Notes: a model not told the origin generated them from the letters alone. Shown: positions 1-12,600, numbered from the stretch's first letter. The stretch is 64,000 nt of DNA from Phylloscopus collybita (GCA_027886175.1 JAJNNQ010000004.1:15763501-15827500); one strand, 5' to 3'. Translations and numbers: made by a program.

Positions 1-55
1 GGAACAGTTAAATTAAATTGTATCTCTTGATTTTATATTGTAATCATGTTCGTCA

Positions 56-101
<46 letters not shown>

Positions 102-322
102 CCTAAGTCACCAAACCCATGAGCATGTCAGGATACAAAAGCAGATGTGAGCAGCTTGGAGCAAGAACAAAACAGGGAGAAAGAGACAAAGGAGTCATTC
201 TTCACATCATGGAGCATCAAATTCTTTTTTGTAAAAAAGCATAGTGAAAAAAAGACCGGGGATTAAGAAATACAGAACTAATACCCATACTTCAGCAATA
301 GAAAGGACTTGTGTTGTATTCC
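1..322. other. Non-coding sequence before the first LTR-like element
   Basis: Apart from the T run at 60-101, I see no gene, RNA or recognisable repeat here. The sequence is AT-rich and without a frame worth reporting. Confidence 0.5.
60..101. repeat. Poly(T) run, 42 bases
   Basis: An uninterrupted run of 42 T residues. On the minus strand it would be a poly(A) tail, so it could mark the end of an old minus-strand retrotransposed copy. The next 200 bases on that strand show no AATAAA signal close to the tail and no recognisable coding or repeat sequence. Mononucleotide runs this long are prone to length error in sequencing and to slippage between individuals. Confidence 0.9.
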
Positions 323-583
323 TCTGGGGAAATGGTATTTCCCCAGAACCCCCTAAAGACTGTAACCTTTAGTTTAACCCTACCTTTCCCCTATCTCTGA
401 CCAATTGGCTCAATGCCAGCTATCTGTCCTGGGACAGAGAGTCTAGATAAACCTGGGCTCTTCCTCGTTTGGCCTCTTTGGGCTCTGGGACCCCTTCAGG
501 AATAAAGCCTTGGAAATACCCTGGTACAGTAAGAGCCTCTTTTGAATCTTTTACCCTATCCCCTGAAATATTTCCCCCCAAAA
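323..583 (+). mobile_element. Candidate solo LTR, short, gammaretrovirus-like layout
   Basis: The order and spacing of signals are those of a retroviral LTR. A CCAAT box lies at 401-408 (CCAATTGG), a TATA-like AGATAAAC at 445-452 (about 44 bases downstream), and a poly(A) signal AATAAA at 501-506 followed by a GAGCCTCT-type U5. The outer ends form a rough inverted repeat: CTGGGGAAA near 324 and TTTCCCCCCA at 571-580. I see no retroviral genes or second LTR nearby, so it would be a solo LTR left by recombination. The terminal TG and CA are decayed and I could not find a clean target-site duplication, so the boundaries are good only to about 10-20 bases. The ERV1-like assignment is inferred from layout, not from an alignment. 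Confidence 0.55.
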
Positions 584-804
584 GCTCCCCAGAAACTGAG
601 CTAGCACAGGAGCCCAAGGGGGCAGGGGGAGAGCACTTCAGACTTGATTTCCTAATCTCTATGCTACAAAGGTATTGTAATGCTTAAGAGAGATAAAATA
701 CTATCTGACACTTGGATCAGTCAGCAGGATTTCTGAAAGACAATGTTATGAAGCTTAAACCAGTTTCCTCCTAATAAGACAAGCTCCCAAATCATATGGT
801 ACAG

Positions 805-867
805 AAAAAAACAAAAACCAAAACCAAAACCAAAACAAAAACAAAAACAAACAAACAAAAAACCCAC
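805..867 (+). repeat. A/C-only low-complexity tract, AAAACC-type
   Basis: Sixty-three bases contain only A and C on this strand, including three neighbouring AAAACC-like units and then AAAC units. The reading frames across it, lysine/threonine-rich on plus and phenylalanine/tryptophan-rich on minus, are products of the repeat and not genes. Confidence 0.9.
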
Positions 868-3266
868 TATTTTTGCCTCTCAAACTTTCCCAGGAGCACG
901 TCAGTGGCATCATCAATAGCCTGCTTGCACCTCCACCAGTCAGTGAAGTACTGCCCTCATACAACAAAAAAAGTGCTTTTTCCTTTGGATTAATTACCTG
1001 CCAGAACACTTATCCAAATGGCACATGACTTCTTTCATTTCTTCAACATTATCATCGAGTCAGCAGAGAAACAACAAACAATTGTTTTAAATACTGTCCC
1101 AGTATCATATAAAACCTTACCCACCGTCACCTATTAGTGAGTCTCTTTGTGACATTGTCTTCCAAATAGCGCATTTCGCTACCTGAATGACTTGCTTTTA
1201 CAGTGCTCAAAATCTATAAACAGTCAGCAAAAGGCAAAGGGTATTGATTAAGCAGTTCTGAGTTTATACCCTCATATTTCCAGTAGACTAATAGGACAAG
1301 GAAATATCAACACTCTTCCTTTTATCTAAATAGGGAACTTGCATATGAACACATCAAGTGTCTTGCACCTTTTTGAATATTACAGCCATCTGGAATATGT
1401 ACTTTCAAGCAAAAAGTTCTTCTGCATCCAACAGAATTATTGAAAAAAACTTTTACTGATAGTAAATGGCAGCCTTTATCACTTTAATTGTATCAGTAAA
1501 TCTCTATATATACTTCAATATTTACCCCAGTGAATACCTTCTTGCCTTCATTTCTCTGTCAGAAATTAGTTTGATTGCTGTATAAAAAGTGTGACTTTAT
1601 TGTCTCAATCTGGTGCATAAGCAAATTTTAAAACAGAGCATCTCAACTCAGTATATGCAAATTAGAATTAATGAGAGAATCAGAGAAACTTTGTTGCCAT
1701 TGTTGATGACAAGAAGTACTGATGATTTTTAATTGGTCAAAAATGAATTGCAGCATTCTTATTAACCAGCAGGTCAAAGTGCCCTTTGCTCTGTCAGCGT
1801 TTGAAACAGATCTTTAAGTATTCTTCTTGTATCTGAGTTTTCATGTATGAAAATCCAGAGATAATACTTGACTTTTTTTAGTAGATGTACTTAGATTTCT
1901 CAGAAATGTTTCAGTATGTGTGTAAGAAACACAAAATTATAAACATGGTTCAGTTAAATTCCTTTGGAAATTAATAGGAATCATTAAAGAATGATTTTTT
2001 TAATTCTGGTTTTCATTTAGCTCTCTTACAGACATGGTATCTTCCTTTTTTTCACCTAACTTCCTATGCAGTGCAGACACGCAAAAGGACACCATTTGTC
2101 CTATCAACTCAGCCCCAAGGTCCATCCAACAGTGTATGTATCCTGTTGATGATGACAAGTGTTAGATGCAACAGAGAAAGTTTAGGACAAAGCTGAATAA
2201 ACTGTCCATTGACCTCTTGTAATAGAGACTGACTAAAATCTCGAGGATTAAGATCTCTTTCAAAGTTTTGTCACCATTTTGAAGTCTCTCTATGGTTCAA
2301 ATAATTCATTATTTCTTCTGAGCAAAGCAATACAAAATCCAGAAAAATGTCCAAGTATTTCATACAACTGGGAGATGTCAATTGCACAAACACAAGGTTT
2401 GTAATGTACTTGGTGCAGGCAACCCCTGCTCTATCCTGAGTTTGCCTTGTACCCTTCAAATGCTCAGGCTCATGTACTTTTGTTGTGTTTTACTCTGCTA
2501 CATCTCCACAGAAGAACTAATAGGATTAAAGGTGTTCTGTGCCTTGTGTGACCTTTCTCTTTTGCTGTGGAAGGACTGCAATAAACACATATTTACAGGA
2601 AGTAAGTAATACAGCAACAGAGCTGGGATATGTCACTGCAAATAGAAGTGGCTTCCTGAAATTACTTCTCACTTTCCATTGTCCTGTGAAATGCTGCTTC
2701 AACACAGACTCCTCATCAGCATTTCACTGCTGTGGACATATTCTGTTTAACAGGCTTTCTTAGTTTGGGCAGATACATGATTTTGGCAACAATATATTCA
2801 TTGAAGTCCCTACATGTGGCAGCACAGCACTGTCTGGGCTGCATGTGCCTAACTCTACACGTAAGCCTGGATTTCTGTTGCTGGCAGAGGAAAATCTCCT
2901 TTTGGTCATATAAAGAAAGCAAAGCAAATCTTAATAGACTTAGCTGCTATTCATTTTCCACTGGCATTTATTGAAGGTCTCATCCAATATATAAATCAAA
3001 AGCAATTTTTCTTCGTTAGTTATCAATTAGCATCTGGGTAAGTGCCCAACACATCTGTTTATCTTTTCTCAAAACTGTTAATTACTGTATCACAGAGAAT
3101 TGAAAGTACTTAGAAACATTTTTTAGAGTGCTTTGTCATTAATGTCTACAAGAGTCCTGTGGTGTACTTGACATGGCTTGAACAGAATGGATGGTATAGA
3201 GGGTGTTCAGCCAACCTTAGATTACTCACACCATTTCAGACAGCAAATATTAACATTCGTTAAAGG
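868..3266. other. Non-coding unique sequence
   Basis: AT-rich single-copy-looking DNA. The small overlapping frames between 2271 and 2974 are below 85 codons, lie on both strands and carry no motif or splice-site context that I recognise. I see no RNA gene and no repeat. Confidence 0.5.

Positions 3267-3292
<26 letters not shown>
3267..3292 (+). repeat. Poly(A) run, 26 bases
   Basis: An uninterrupted run of 26 A residues. There is no AATAAA/ATTAAA in the tens of bases upstream and no visible gene fragment, so a processed-pseudogene tail is possible but unsupported. It is best read as a mononucleotide microsatellite. Confidence 0.9.
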
Positions 3293-3297
<5 letters not shown>

Positions 3298-5254
3298 GTC
3301 AACCAGATATAAGGTTCTTTAACTTTTACAGTCTGGAGACCTTCCAACAGTTGCATTGGCATGATTGTTGCAGATTCAAAGAAGCGGAATCTTTAAAATA
3401 GATTTATATCTACAATTTAGTCATGATAAGAAAAGTATTTGGAAAGTTTTGATTGACAGAAGATGGAAAAGATTACTGTTTGACTAGTGACAACTAAATC
3501 AACATCTTTAAAAAGTAAGCATTAAGTACCGATTTTCTGTGATAGCAGAAAAATGTAGTATGAACAGAAATATTGAAATTTAACTGGAAACAAATTGTAT
3601 CATCTCTTTAAAACATTTTGTGTATGTGACTCCTTGGAAAGATGCGCTGCTATATAAAAGAGAATTCCACAGGCACTCCTTTCAGAATAGAAGCAGCTTT
3701 ATTTTATTTTTTTTAATTGAATATCCAGTGAACATTTGAGGAAGAAACAGGTGAAAATGAGATTAGTTGAAAAATTTCTCAAAGTAGTTCACTGTTTTCA
3801 TGATATGATTAACAAACACATAATAGTCTGAGTACTTTGAAGGGATGCAGGAGAGCTAGACAATAAGGCAAGTATCCCCAAGTAAGGTGTCCCATAATGA
3901 GAAAAAAAAGTCCCTTGAATTGTACTTCTATCCTTCTTTCTGAAATAAGAAACTTCCCCATTTTCAAAGAAACCCAAAAAAACATCAAGTATTTATGGAG
4001 CCACAACTATCTCCCAATAGTTCTTGTTGATTTCTCAATATTTCTGCAGGCAAAATAATTGATTGTTCTTGAAGATCTTATGACTGTTTTCTTCCTTCTC
4101 TTCCTAGACTGCAATGTCACCTTCAAATTTAACCAGAAATTGACCTTAAATTTGTCGGCTCACTAGCCTCTGATCTTTTTCTTCCCATTTAATAGCCTTG
4201 ATTTCAGAAGGTAAGGAAAGAACATACGTATTTCAAATCTCAGGCATTTACCAGGAACATTGTTTGTTAGGTAAGAGAAAATATCTCTGATACATGCAGA
4301 ACTCTCAACAATTTTTGAACTGGAAACAAGTTGACATTTGATTATATAAAAAGCAAAATAAAAGAACATTGTTACAGCCCAATGTCAGTTGATGTAGTGC
4401 TTCCCTGAAGTGAGTAAGAACAGTGACTGGATGCAAAATCTATTTACACAAAATGACAGCTATCTCACAAGTGCATCAACTAAGTCAGCACCACAGCAGA
4501 TTAGCCAGGGAGAATGGATTGATGTTTGAAATTAACACCAAGTTTCTTGTCCAGTTCACCTAAAAACAGAAAGAAAAGAAGTAGTATGATGCAGTGTTTC
4601 CTGCCAGAATCATCCTGAAGCTTCTTCTCATTATTATATCCTTACACAGATGCTTGTATTGGGCTTCAGCAATAATGAAGATGAAATTTCAATATAAACT
4701 AAATGAAGCACAAGTGTTGCTACTGAAACACTGAAATGGCCATCATGTGTTCACTTTGTACCACAAACCCGTTTCTGCTGAGTGAAACTCCTTGAACCAC
4801 ATTCTAACTACAAGCAATGTTGTCTTGAGGTTTTTGGCACATAGTGGTTTTCAACTGTTTTTATTGTTAGTGTGCTAAAAAGTCCTACACAGCAACTCAG
4901 GTACACGAAATTTCAAGAGGGTCTTAAATGTCTCTTATATTGAAAATATCAGCTATTACTCATAGACCACAACTGTTCCTCTTAGGTTAATGGTTTCCTA
5001 GTCAACAATATTCTGTTGAATACAGAGGAAGCCACAAAAACTTTCACTGAAGAGGTTTTCCTTTAAGCAAACACAAGAATCAGAACAGCAGATGATGGGC
5101 AGGAATTGGATTCAGTAATACTGAATCCAAAAGAATTTTCAATCAAACTAACACTTCAACAAAGCACTTGAACAAACATTTGAACAAGGTCCATACCTTA
5201 CCTGACAGAGAGTTCCAAACATTTCATGGAAACAGCAAAACTGCAAGTACAATC
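3293..5254. other. Non-coding unique sequence
   Basis: AT-rich sequence without a credible gene. The small minus-strand frames at 3809-4006 and 4163-4369 are short and compositionally biased. No repeat family was recognised. Confidence 0.5.
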
Positions 5255-5345
5255 TAATGTATCTCTGAAGGTGGTTCTACTTGGAGGAGGGACTGGACCT
5301 CCAGAGTCCACTCCCAGCCCTAGCTGGCCTATGATATCACGTCTG
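5255..5345 (+). mobile_element. Degenerate 3' end of a CR1 LINE
   Basis: The stretch reads like the last part of an avian CR1 3' untranslated region. It has a GGACTGGACCTCCAGAG core, then CACTCCCAGCCCTAGC, then GGCCTATGATAT in the place of the usual terminal ATTCTATGAT repeats. The order of these three blocks is what points to CR1; each alone would be weak. It is very short and diverged, consistent with an old, strongly 5'-truncated insertion. The left boundary is uncertain. It could instead be a chance resemblance. Confidence 0.4.
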
Positions 5346-5824
5346 CTGCTTTGAGCAACGAATGTCAGCTGAGAAACCAGACATCTCATTTCTAAACCCC
5401 TCAAGAGTTGTTGTTTGCAAAGAGGGCTAGTGTCAGAGAGAAAAGGCTTACTCGTGAGGGGCCAAGTATTTATTTTTTTCCTTCCAGGGCTCTAATGGCA
5501 GCAGACAGTCCAGATAGAAGCACATAAGAGGGGAACAAAGTGACATCTGGGCCGGGAGATCTATTTTGTATTTCTTCCAGGACATCCAGGTATAACTTCT
5601 ACCAACACTATTGAGAACGTCTTAACTAGTACTTCTCCTATGTGCTAATACAGGTATTCCCTACACAGATTTGTTTTACCAGAGAGCAGTAGCTCCACAA
5701 AAATTTTTGAGGAGATATTTGCTTTCACAGTTCCTAATATATGCTCAAAACACCCTGATCAGTATCTCTGAGTTCCATCACACCCTTAAGGAGAAGGGAG
5801 GGCCCAAGATTCAGAGATGCACAT
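5346..5824. other. Non-coding sequence between the CR1 remnant and the LTR-like region
   Basis: No gene or repeat recognised. If the minus-strand LTR beginning at 5825 were attached to a provirus, its internal region would start here. I see no primer-binding site next to 5825 and no gag-like frame, so the LTR, if real, is solo. Confidence 0.45.
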
Positions 5825-6483
5825 TGTTAAAAGGAGCGACAAAAGTCAGTGGATCTGCAAAAGCTTACAAAGTTTTATTAGTAAGTAACACACTTATCAT
5901 AGAAATTAGTATAACTTAGACCCTGGCCTCTTTATTAGCACATGGCAGTGGGTTTTGGATAAAAGGGTAGGGCAAAATGGAAAAGGGAAAGAGAGAAAGT
6001 AATTAAAGAGGGAGAAGAGAAAAAAAGGAGGAAATATCAATCCAGCTGAGGGCGTGTCCAGAGTCCTGAGCTGTACACATGCTGGGGCTCCATGTGGGTG
6101 CCTTTTTATAGCCAAGCTTTCACCATCCTGAACAAAATTTCTTGCTTTGTATGTAAATCAGTTACCATAAGCAGGCCATTATTCTAGACCTGTATGGAAA
6201 TGTTTCAGATGCATTTGGGAGTCTTTGATGGTCTTGATCCTAAGTGTGCCAGCCTGTGGTCCACAGCCCATTCTCACCTCTTAACTTTATTCCTGCACTT
6301 GCATTGTTTGTGTTCAGCTTTTGTCCGGGATCCAGAACAAGGATATTGGTCCCAGAAAAATGCTGCCCTATCTCCATATTAGCCCTTTCTTCAGCCACAT
6401 CCTGTTCTTTCTCACAAAGTGCTGTTACAAACAATCCTTGTGTGGCTCCACAGCTGTCTGGCTATTGGTGTTTGAGATAGACA
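5825..6483 (-). mobile_element. Candidate solo LTR in minus orientation
   Basis: Read on the minus strand, this region has a TATA box (TATAAAAAGG at 6110-6101), a pyrimidine-rich leader, an early AATAAA at 5936-5931 and a second AATAAA at 5879-5874. A U5-like segment then ends in TTTTAACA at 5825, and LTRs end in CA. The TATA-to-poly(A) distance of about 230 bases would mean a long R region. The upstream, U3-like edge is placed at TGTCTATCTC near 6483 only because LTRs start with TG; other TGT starts are possible. I found no matching target-site duplication and no internal retroviral sequence. The call rests on promoter and polyadenylation signals in the right order and could be coincidental. 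Confidence 0.35.
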
Positions 6484-9400
6484 CATTACCACCCCCCGCC
6501 CCCAACTTCTAGTCCTCTACACAAGAAAAAGTGTTACCACTCATATTCAAAAAATAAGTTTTCTAACAAACAGAAAATTTTTACTTATCCACCTCTTGTG
6601 AGGATGGGTCTGGGTAGCTGAGGTCAACATTTGGTTGGATTATGTCCTTCTGCATTGGGAATATGTGAAGACCAACTACCTAAATGCTGAATGACTGCAG
6701 TCATGATTCCTGTTCATTCTCTGAGAATGGCAAGTTGACAAATATCTCAGGATAATTACAGAAAATGGTAGTAAGAGGTTTATTAGACAGTTCTACATGC
6801 GAGAGATGCTGTATGAACTTTATTGTGTTCAAAGGTGATTTAAATAAATGCTTAAGCTAAAACAGGTGACATCAAACTACATTAAAAAACACAGCTGAAA
6901 TATTTCTTCTTTTTCAGCTGCCCTGTTGTGCAACATTGAGAGGATTGGTGTTGGTCTGGGGAAAAAAAAAAAGGAGTGGAACAAAATAGTGTTGGAGAGA
7001 CTAGAGGTTTTGTGAAAGATCAAAGAAGTTGTAACAGGTAGATCTTGACTTTGTGAGGTAATGTCCTTTTGGAAGGCCTGTATTCCTTCAGCTTTCACTG
7101 ATTTCGTGACTAAGTGTAAAATTTTGTTTCCCTTTCAGGAGTAAAGCAGCATATTAGAATTGATAATACTTTATATATTTTTCAGATTATTTTGTTCTAT
7201 AAAATGAGATTTCTTTCACCCAGAAAAAAAAATGCACAGCATTTTACACATGGCAATGCTGAAAGATTTTAAATTCTAACGCTGTAGGGACAATTTAAAG
7301 TCTGGGTTTTTTTTCTTCCAGCTGTTGGGTGGGTTGGGGTTTTTTTCATTATTGCTCTGTCTATATGTTTATGACACACTCCCCCTCTTTTTCTGAAAAC
7401 TCTGATCGATTTCAGCTGCTTTGTTACTATTTGGTTTTCTGTATCACTTTAGTATCTCCTTAGGATTTCTCCCCATTCGTCTCTCTTTTTTCTTTGAGAT
7501 AGACTTGATTCTCCTCTCTGCATTTGCCTTTTTTAAATCCTCTCTTTCTCTTTTTCCCTCTGTTTTCTTTCATCATATATTCTTCCCCCGTGATATGTTA
7601 CTAGCACAGAAGAAAGTAATAAGACTCATTTATGGCCACTCTGTCTTACAGAATTGGGGTGAGAGGTTCTATGTTGGATTCAGGAGCTGCTACTCTCACA
7701 GAAGCTACTCCCCCCAAGCAGAAGATCCTTTCTCTGTACCCTGGGATTACCACAGGAGTCTCTTCAGAAAGTCCTTGCACAGAGGACAAATGCCAGAGAT
7801 ATATAGCATTTTGTCCTAATATCTCTAAGAACTCACCACTTGAGTCAAGGTAATCTGAAGTAATAAGCAATAAAAATTTTGCATCATCTATTCATAACAT
7901 AAAAAATGCCTGTGCTATCTGAAAGTATAAAGAGATAGCACAGAAAAAAAGCAACAGCTCAAATGCCAAAAGCCCTGGCTTCAAACAGCCCCTTCCTGCT
8001 GCTTCTCTAAAGTATGTTCCAGAGTAGACTTGAGGGAAAGATTTTGTGACTGTTGCTCCAGCCAGCGAGAGCTTTGTTGTTAACAGCTATGAGCTTTAAC
8101 ATAACAAATACTTCTGCCACTGATTTTCCTTTTCCTTTCAGCAAATAACACACATGACAACAAATTGGACCCAGTGCTGTATTTGTCTCACCATCTTTAT
8201 GCATTTCATTCTATCATTTTTGCAGATCATTGCTAGAATGAAAATACAGTAGAAGTCAGTGCTTCCAGAGATCAAACTTTCCATTGTTCTTTGAATAAGA
8301 GATTGTGTTTAAGTACTGAGGTTTGCATGAGAATCAGTCTCTTTCTTTGTATCAAGTCAGCTATTTTCAGCTCAGAGTAGCAATCTTTGATTTCTTGGTT
8401 GTAACTATGGCAATAAGATTAGATGGTATTCAGTAAAATTCATTTTGCAAATTAGCATGGGAGGGTGCCCATGACTGTGATAGGAGAAAAAACATTGTGG
8501 AATAGGATTGAAAATAAATCAGAACTCAGAATACTCCTCAAAATAATGATTTTCAAACACATCCAGCACCATCTGGTAGTTTGTGAATGATTGCAGTTAG
8601 CCACAATAAACATGATGGGATCAATGGGCCTGATGGGGGTTATATTTCTTACTCAAAGCCATTTTAAAAAGGCATTTTAACCCCATTTTGGGTGGATGCT
8701 GAATTGTTTGATCTGGGACTTTTGTAACAGTAGCAGTCAAATCAATTTCAAACACTTTCATTACAGCACAAATCTACAAAGCTCGTTATGGTCTAAGAAA
8801 ATAAATAGAAGAAATATAGAAGTTGTCCTCTAGGCCTCAGGCCATGTTATAATGAGAGTAAGAATGAGCAGTGGTAGATACTATTTTGAGTTCTGCCTCT
8901 GTATGTCTGCTGCATGGTACAGTCCTGTCAATTCACCAGAACAGCAGACCTTAATTTGCACACACTAAAGATAGCTTCCTGAAGTTTTGAATCATTTTCA
9001 ATAAACCTTGGGTTTAATCATATTTCTTTTCTAATGAGTCTCCTGTCAATACCTAGCCTTTGCTGTTCTTAATTATATATGCCATCAAAGTCAGAAGGAA
9101 GGAAGGTTTAGATTTTTTTTTTTCCAGAAGTAAAACAAACATCTTTTTTATTACTATAGACCCATATATTATGGGCCTTTTTCCCAAGGAAATTGTTGCC
9201 TTAATAAGAAAAGCATTAAAAAAGAGACATATTTTCAGGAAATATTTTACTAACTTGTTTTTACATTGGTTTGCTATGATATGATCTTTCATTTCATATG
9301 ATCTGATACTGAATAGGTATTGATAGGTTTCTTTCAATCTATATTCAATATTAAGAAAATACCAAGTTTCAAAAAGCAAGTGGCATTTTATTTTGCTGCT

Positions 9401-12400
9401 CCTTCTTCTTCTGAATACAGTTGTTTACAGCTTTTCTTGAATGTAAGCTGACATATTAAAAGGCTGACAGCAATCAACCCTGCAGCCCTGCACAGCAAGA
9501 GAGTAACATTGCATGAAATTTCATTTCCCAACAGAACTTAAGCTCAAACTATGTCCTTCCATATTGCATAAAGCCTGTACTAGCCCTCCATGTCATGAGT
9601 TGTCCTCATAGAAAAAACCACATGTTCATACTGCATAACTGGAATGGGTAAAATAGAATTTTGCCTTTATGAATAGTATGCAGCAGCTGGGGATTCAGAG
9701 TCTGTCCTGGTCATACTACCAAATTGCATGGCCAGCTTCCAGGATCGTGAGTAGCAAAACCTGACTCTTCCAGAGGAAAGAAAATAACATTCCTAGATTC
9801 TAAATTGTCTAGACCAATGCAGGATTATTGCTTCTGTCAGGAAAGGTCATCTTCAAGTATTTTCTCAGTGCTCAGTCCTGAAGTAACAAAGGTCTTAGAA
9901 AGACAAGTCAGAGCCTTCTAGGATAAAGTCATTACTTCCTAGTTGGCCGTTCTGGGCATTTCCACAGTAAATGAGTGCTCAACTATGTTTGTTACCTTTT
10001 TTTTCCTAATACCTTCTTCCAAAGTTATTTAGTTGCAAGTCCTCATTTAAGGCCAGAAACAGGGACACTACCTCAGTAAACACATCATCCGTTATCAAAA
10101 TTCCTTCTTTTTCTACTCAAGTTAAACCAAAAGCTGTTTGGGTGGAATTTTACTTGCTCTCACTATTGGTTATCTGAATGATTGTTCACTATTCCAAATG
10201 AAAATAAATGGATTTTTGCATACAAATAATCATAACCCATTTTCTTCCTAACAATACGTAGTCCAGTTGGTGGTATATAAAGCACCATTCCCTCTGTGGC
10301 TCAGAAATTATTGTGGGTTTGTTGGGTTTTTTTATTTAATGGTCCTTTTTGCAGGATGAAAGAGCCTCTAGCACCACAGGCAAGAACTTTCAGTCACAGT
10401 GTTAAACCATCCATGCTTTTACATCACAGGATTCAGCAGTATGCTTAGTTTGCTGTGAATCTCTGAAATCCATCACACCATGGCACAAATCATCTTATAC
10501 AGGATATGCATTCAAACCAGTGAGTAAAATGCAATAGGACAAAAGAATAATGGTTCGCATACCAGATTCCTAAAACCCATGTAATATGTAGCTCTCAGTG
10601 CAGAGTTTAAATGAAGTAGAACAGTGGGAAAACTGAAAACAAATACTGTAATTGAGGAGACAACATGACATCCATGCTAATTTCAAGAGCAAAAGGTGAA
10701 AGGATTAGTCAGGTAAGCCTGTGGGGGCTGTTCCCTTCCCATGTATAGGAGGAATATCAGTTGAGGACACAGTTTGCCAGGCAGTGAGCTGGGTGAGAAG
10801 GAGTGGAACCAAACAGTTTAACACATATTGTTAAACTCTTAGCATTTATTATAACAAAAACCAGATAGCCCTCTTAGGTTTAGCTTGTGCCAGTTAGAAA
10901 AGCACTCATAGGATAGGTGGGAACAAGTTATGGCCAGCTTTTTAAGAATAACCACGAGGAATTTCTACTACCATGTTCATATGCAATGGAGAGGTTTTCC
11001 TTGGATTTTAGCCCTAAATCTAATTTCATATTCAGGTGCCGGAAGTGTTGCATAAAGGCATTTTAAGGGTAGCACAGCTCCCTGAGTAACTATCCTTATA
11101 GCAGCTGCCCAATAAATCTCTTTTCTTTACTTTTCCAAGCACCAAAATGAATGCAGGCACTCCAGTTCTTCCTGTTCCAAGACAAAGAAGACAGCCTGAC
11201 TTGTTTCTTTGTCTGAGTTGAATTAGGATGAGCTGCATCATTGCAAGTGTGCCACAAGCACTGGAAAAACACTGACAGTCCAGTCAGAGTAGGTGAGACA
11301 ACAAAAGTTTGCTGAAAAACCTATCCTGCCTGGATAGGTATCCCCTGCCATGGGAAAAGTTGCAAACCATGTGTATAAATAAAGGGAAAAGAAGACCATC
11401 TTAAAAGAACTAGTTTTCAGTCACTAAATCAACCTGCAAACTTGCCTATAATATTGTTTTCCTATCTCAGCCAATCAAAGCAATCCAGCCTTGAAATGCT
11501 ACGGGACAGTCAAGTGTACCAACAGCCTTTGTAATTGCTGACTCTGTTTCTACTTTTAATTTGTGAATGCACTAACTGTGTTTCATAATGTCTGCCTCTG
11601 ATAGCAGGAGATGCCTAAGTGTAACCAGAACCTGTGGATAAAGTTTGCTCTCCTCCTGTCCTTCACATACTGCGGACAATACAGAAAATGAGTCATTACT
11701 TAGCTGACAATGTAGAAGAATCAGAAGTAGCTGATATTTTATCTCTGATTAGGAAAGCATCACTATAACTCTTTTACCTGAGCAACTTAAAACCTTTTCT
11801 TTAATCTGAGAGAAAGGAAGCTCTGCTGTTGTACTGAGTGGAGGATATTTTTAGAGTTACTGAATACTGTAGGATCAGAATTTCCACCTGTCTTTGAAAT
11901 ATGCAGAATCGTTCATGTTCCTGTGGACTGGATTCCTTTGTTTCTCTTTAGATTATCCATCCTACTCTTTCAGCAGTTCTCATACAAGAAATATATGGGG
12001 GCACAAATATTGCCCCATTTTCTGTGCAGGTAGCTAACCTGCCAGCTTTCAGCTCCTTCAGGTGGATATTTCCAGCATTATAAGGCCCTATATGCTTACG
12101 CCTTTAGTGCAGCTATGAACATCACAGGCTGAAAAAGATTTATATAACATTACAATTTGAATTTGTGGGGAACTGAATGGAACGGTACAAAGGACAGTAA
12201 AAAATGTCTAAATGGAAAAGAAAAAATGTAGTAATTTTGATAAACTTTTGGTGTGGGTGAGGTATTGAATTATTTTCAGTCCTTTGAATCAAGCCACAAG
12301 GAAAATTATGCAATATATTCATTTTTGTAGGGTTTATATAGTTGCTATTCATCACCAATACAGGTTTGTTTGTCAGCAGTAGAGCATTCAACCAAAACAG

Positions 12401-12540
12401 TGAGATCTATCTTTTTTTTTATATAGCTGAAACAAAGAAAATTGGTTACCTTTTTCACAAAAAAAAATACAGGTTAATCATACATGTAATTTTCTTCTGC
12501 AAAGTCATATGATAGTTCACCAGACCCATGAGGAAAAGAG
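6484..12540. other. Non-coding unique sequence, about 6 kb
   Basis: No gene, RNA or repeat family recognised. The longest frame, at 7421-7819 on the plus strand (132 codons), sits in a T-rich stretch and encodes a phenylalanine/leucine/serine-rich string typical of chance frames. The minus frame at 9053-9379 (108 codons) is equally biased and lies in very AT-rich DNA. T/G-rich patches such as 10313-10334 resemble the A/C tracts seen elsewhere, in the opposite orientation. Confidence 0.5.
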
Positions 12541-12600
12541 AGCTTAGCTTAGCTTAGCTTAGTTTAGCTTAGCTTAATTTAGCTTAGCTTAGCTTAGTTT
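12541..12600 (+). repeat. Pentanucleotide microsatellite (AGCTT)12, interrupted
   Basis: Twelve consecutive 5-base units fill exactly 60 bases. Nine are AGCTT, units 5 and 12 are AGTTT and unit 8 is AATTT. The interruptions are C-to-T or G-to-A type changes within the unit. The array is flanked by ordinary sequence and has no coding frame. Confidence 0.95.

Noticed and set aside
3100..3292. Processed pseudogene ending in the A26 run
   Set aside because: No AATAAA or ATTAAA close to the run and no recognisable gene fragment upstream.
7421..7819. 132-codon plus-strand frame
   Set aside because: It lies in T-rich DNA, its product is Phe/Leu/Ser-rich without a domain, and overlapping frames exist on the other strand. 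It is best explained by composition.
9053..9379. 108-codon minus-strand frame rich in Lys, Ile, Phe and Leu
   Set aside because: The stretch is very AT-rich and contains a T11 run. No motif or start context supports a gene.
11325..11375. Possible CR1 fragment in minus orientation (CCCCTGCCATGGG core)
   Set aside because: Only about 13 bases resemble the CR1 CCCATGGCAGGGG block and the flanking blocks do not follow, so chance is as likely.
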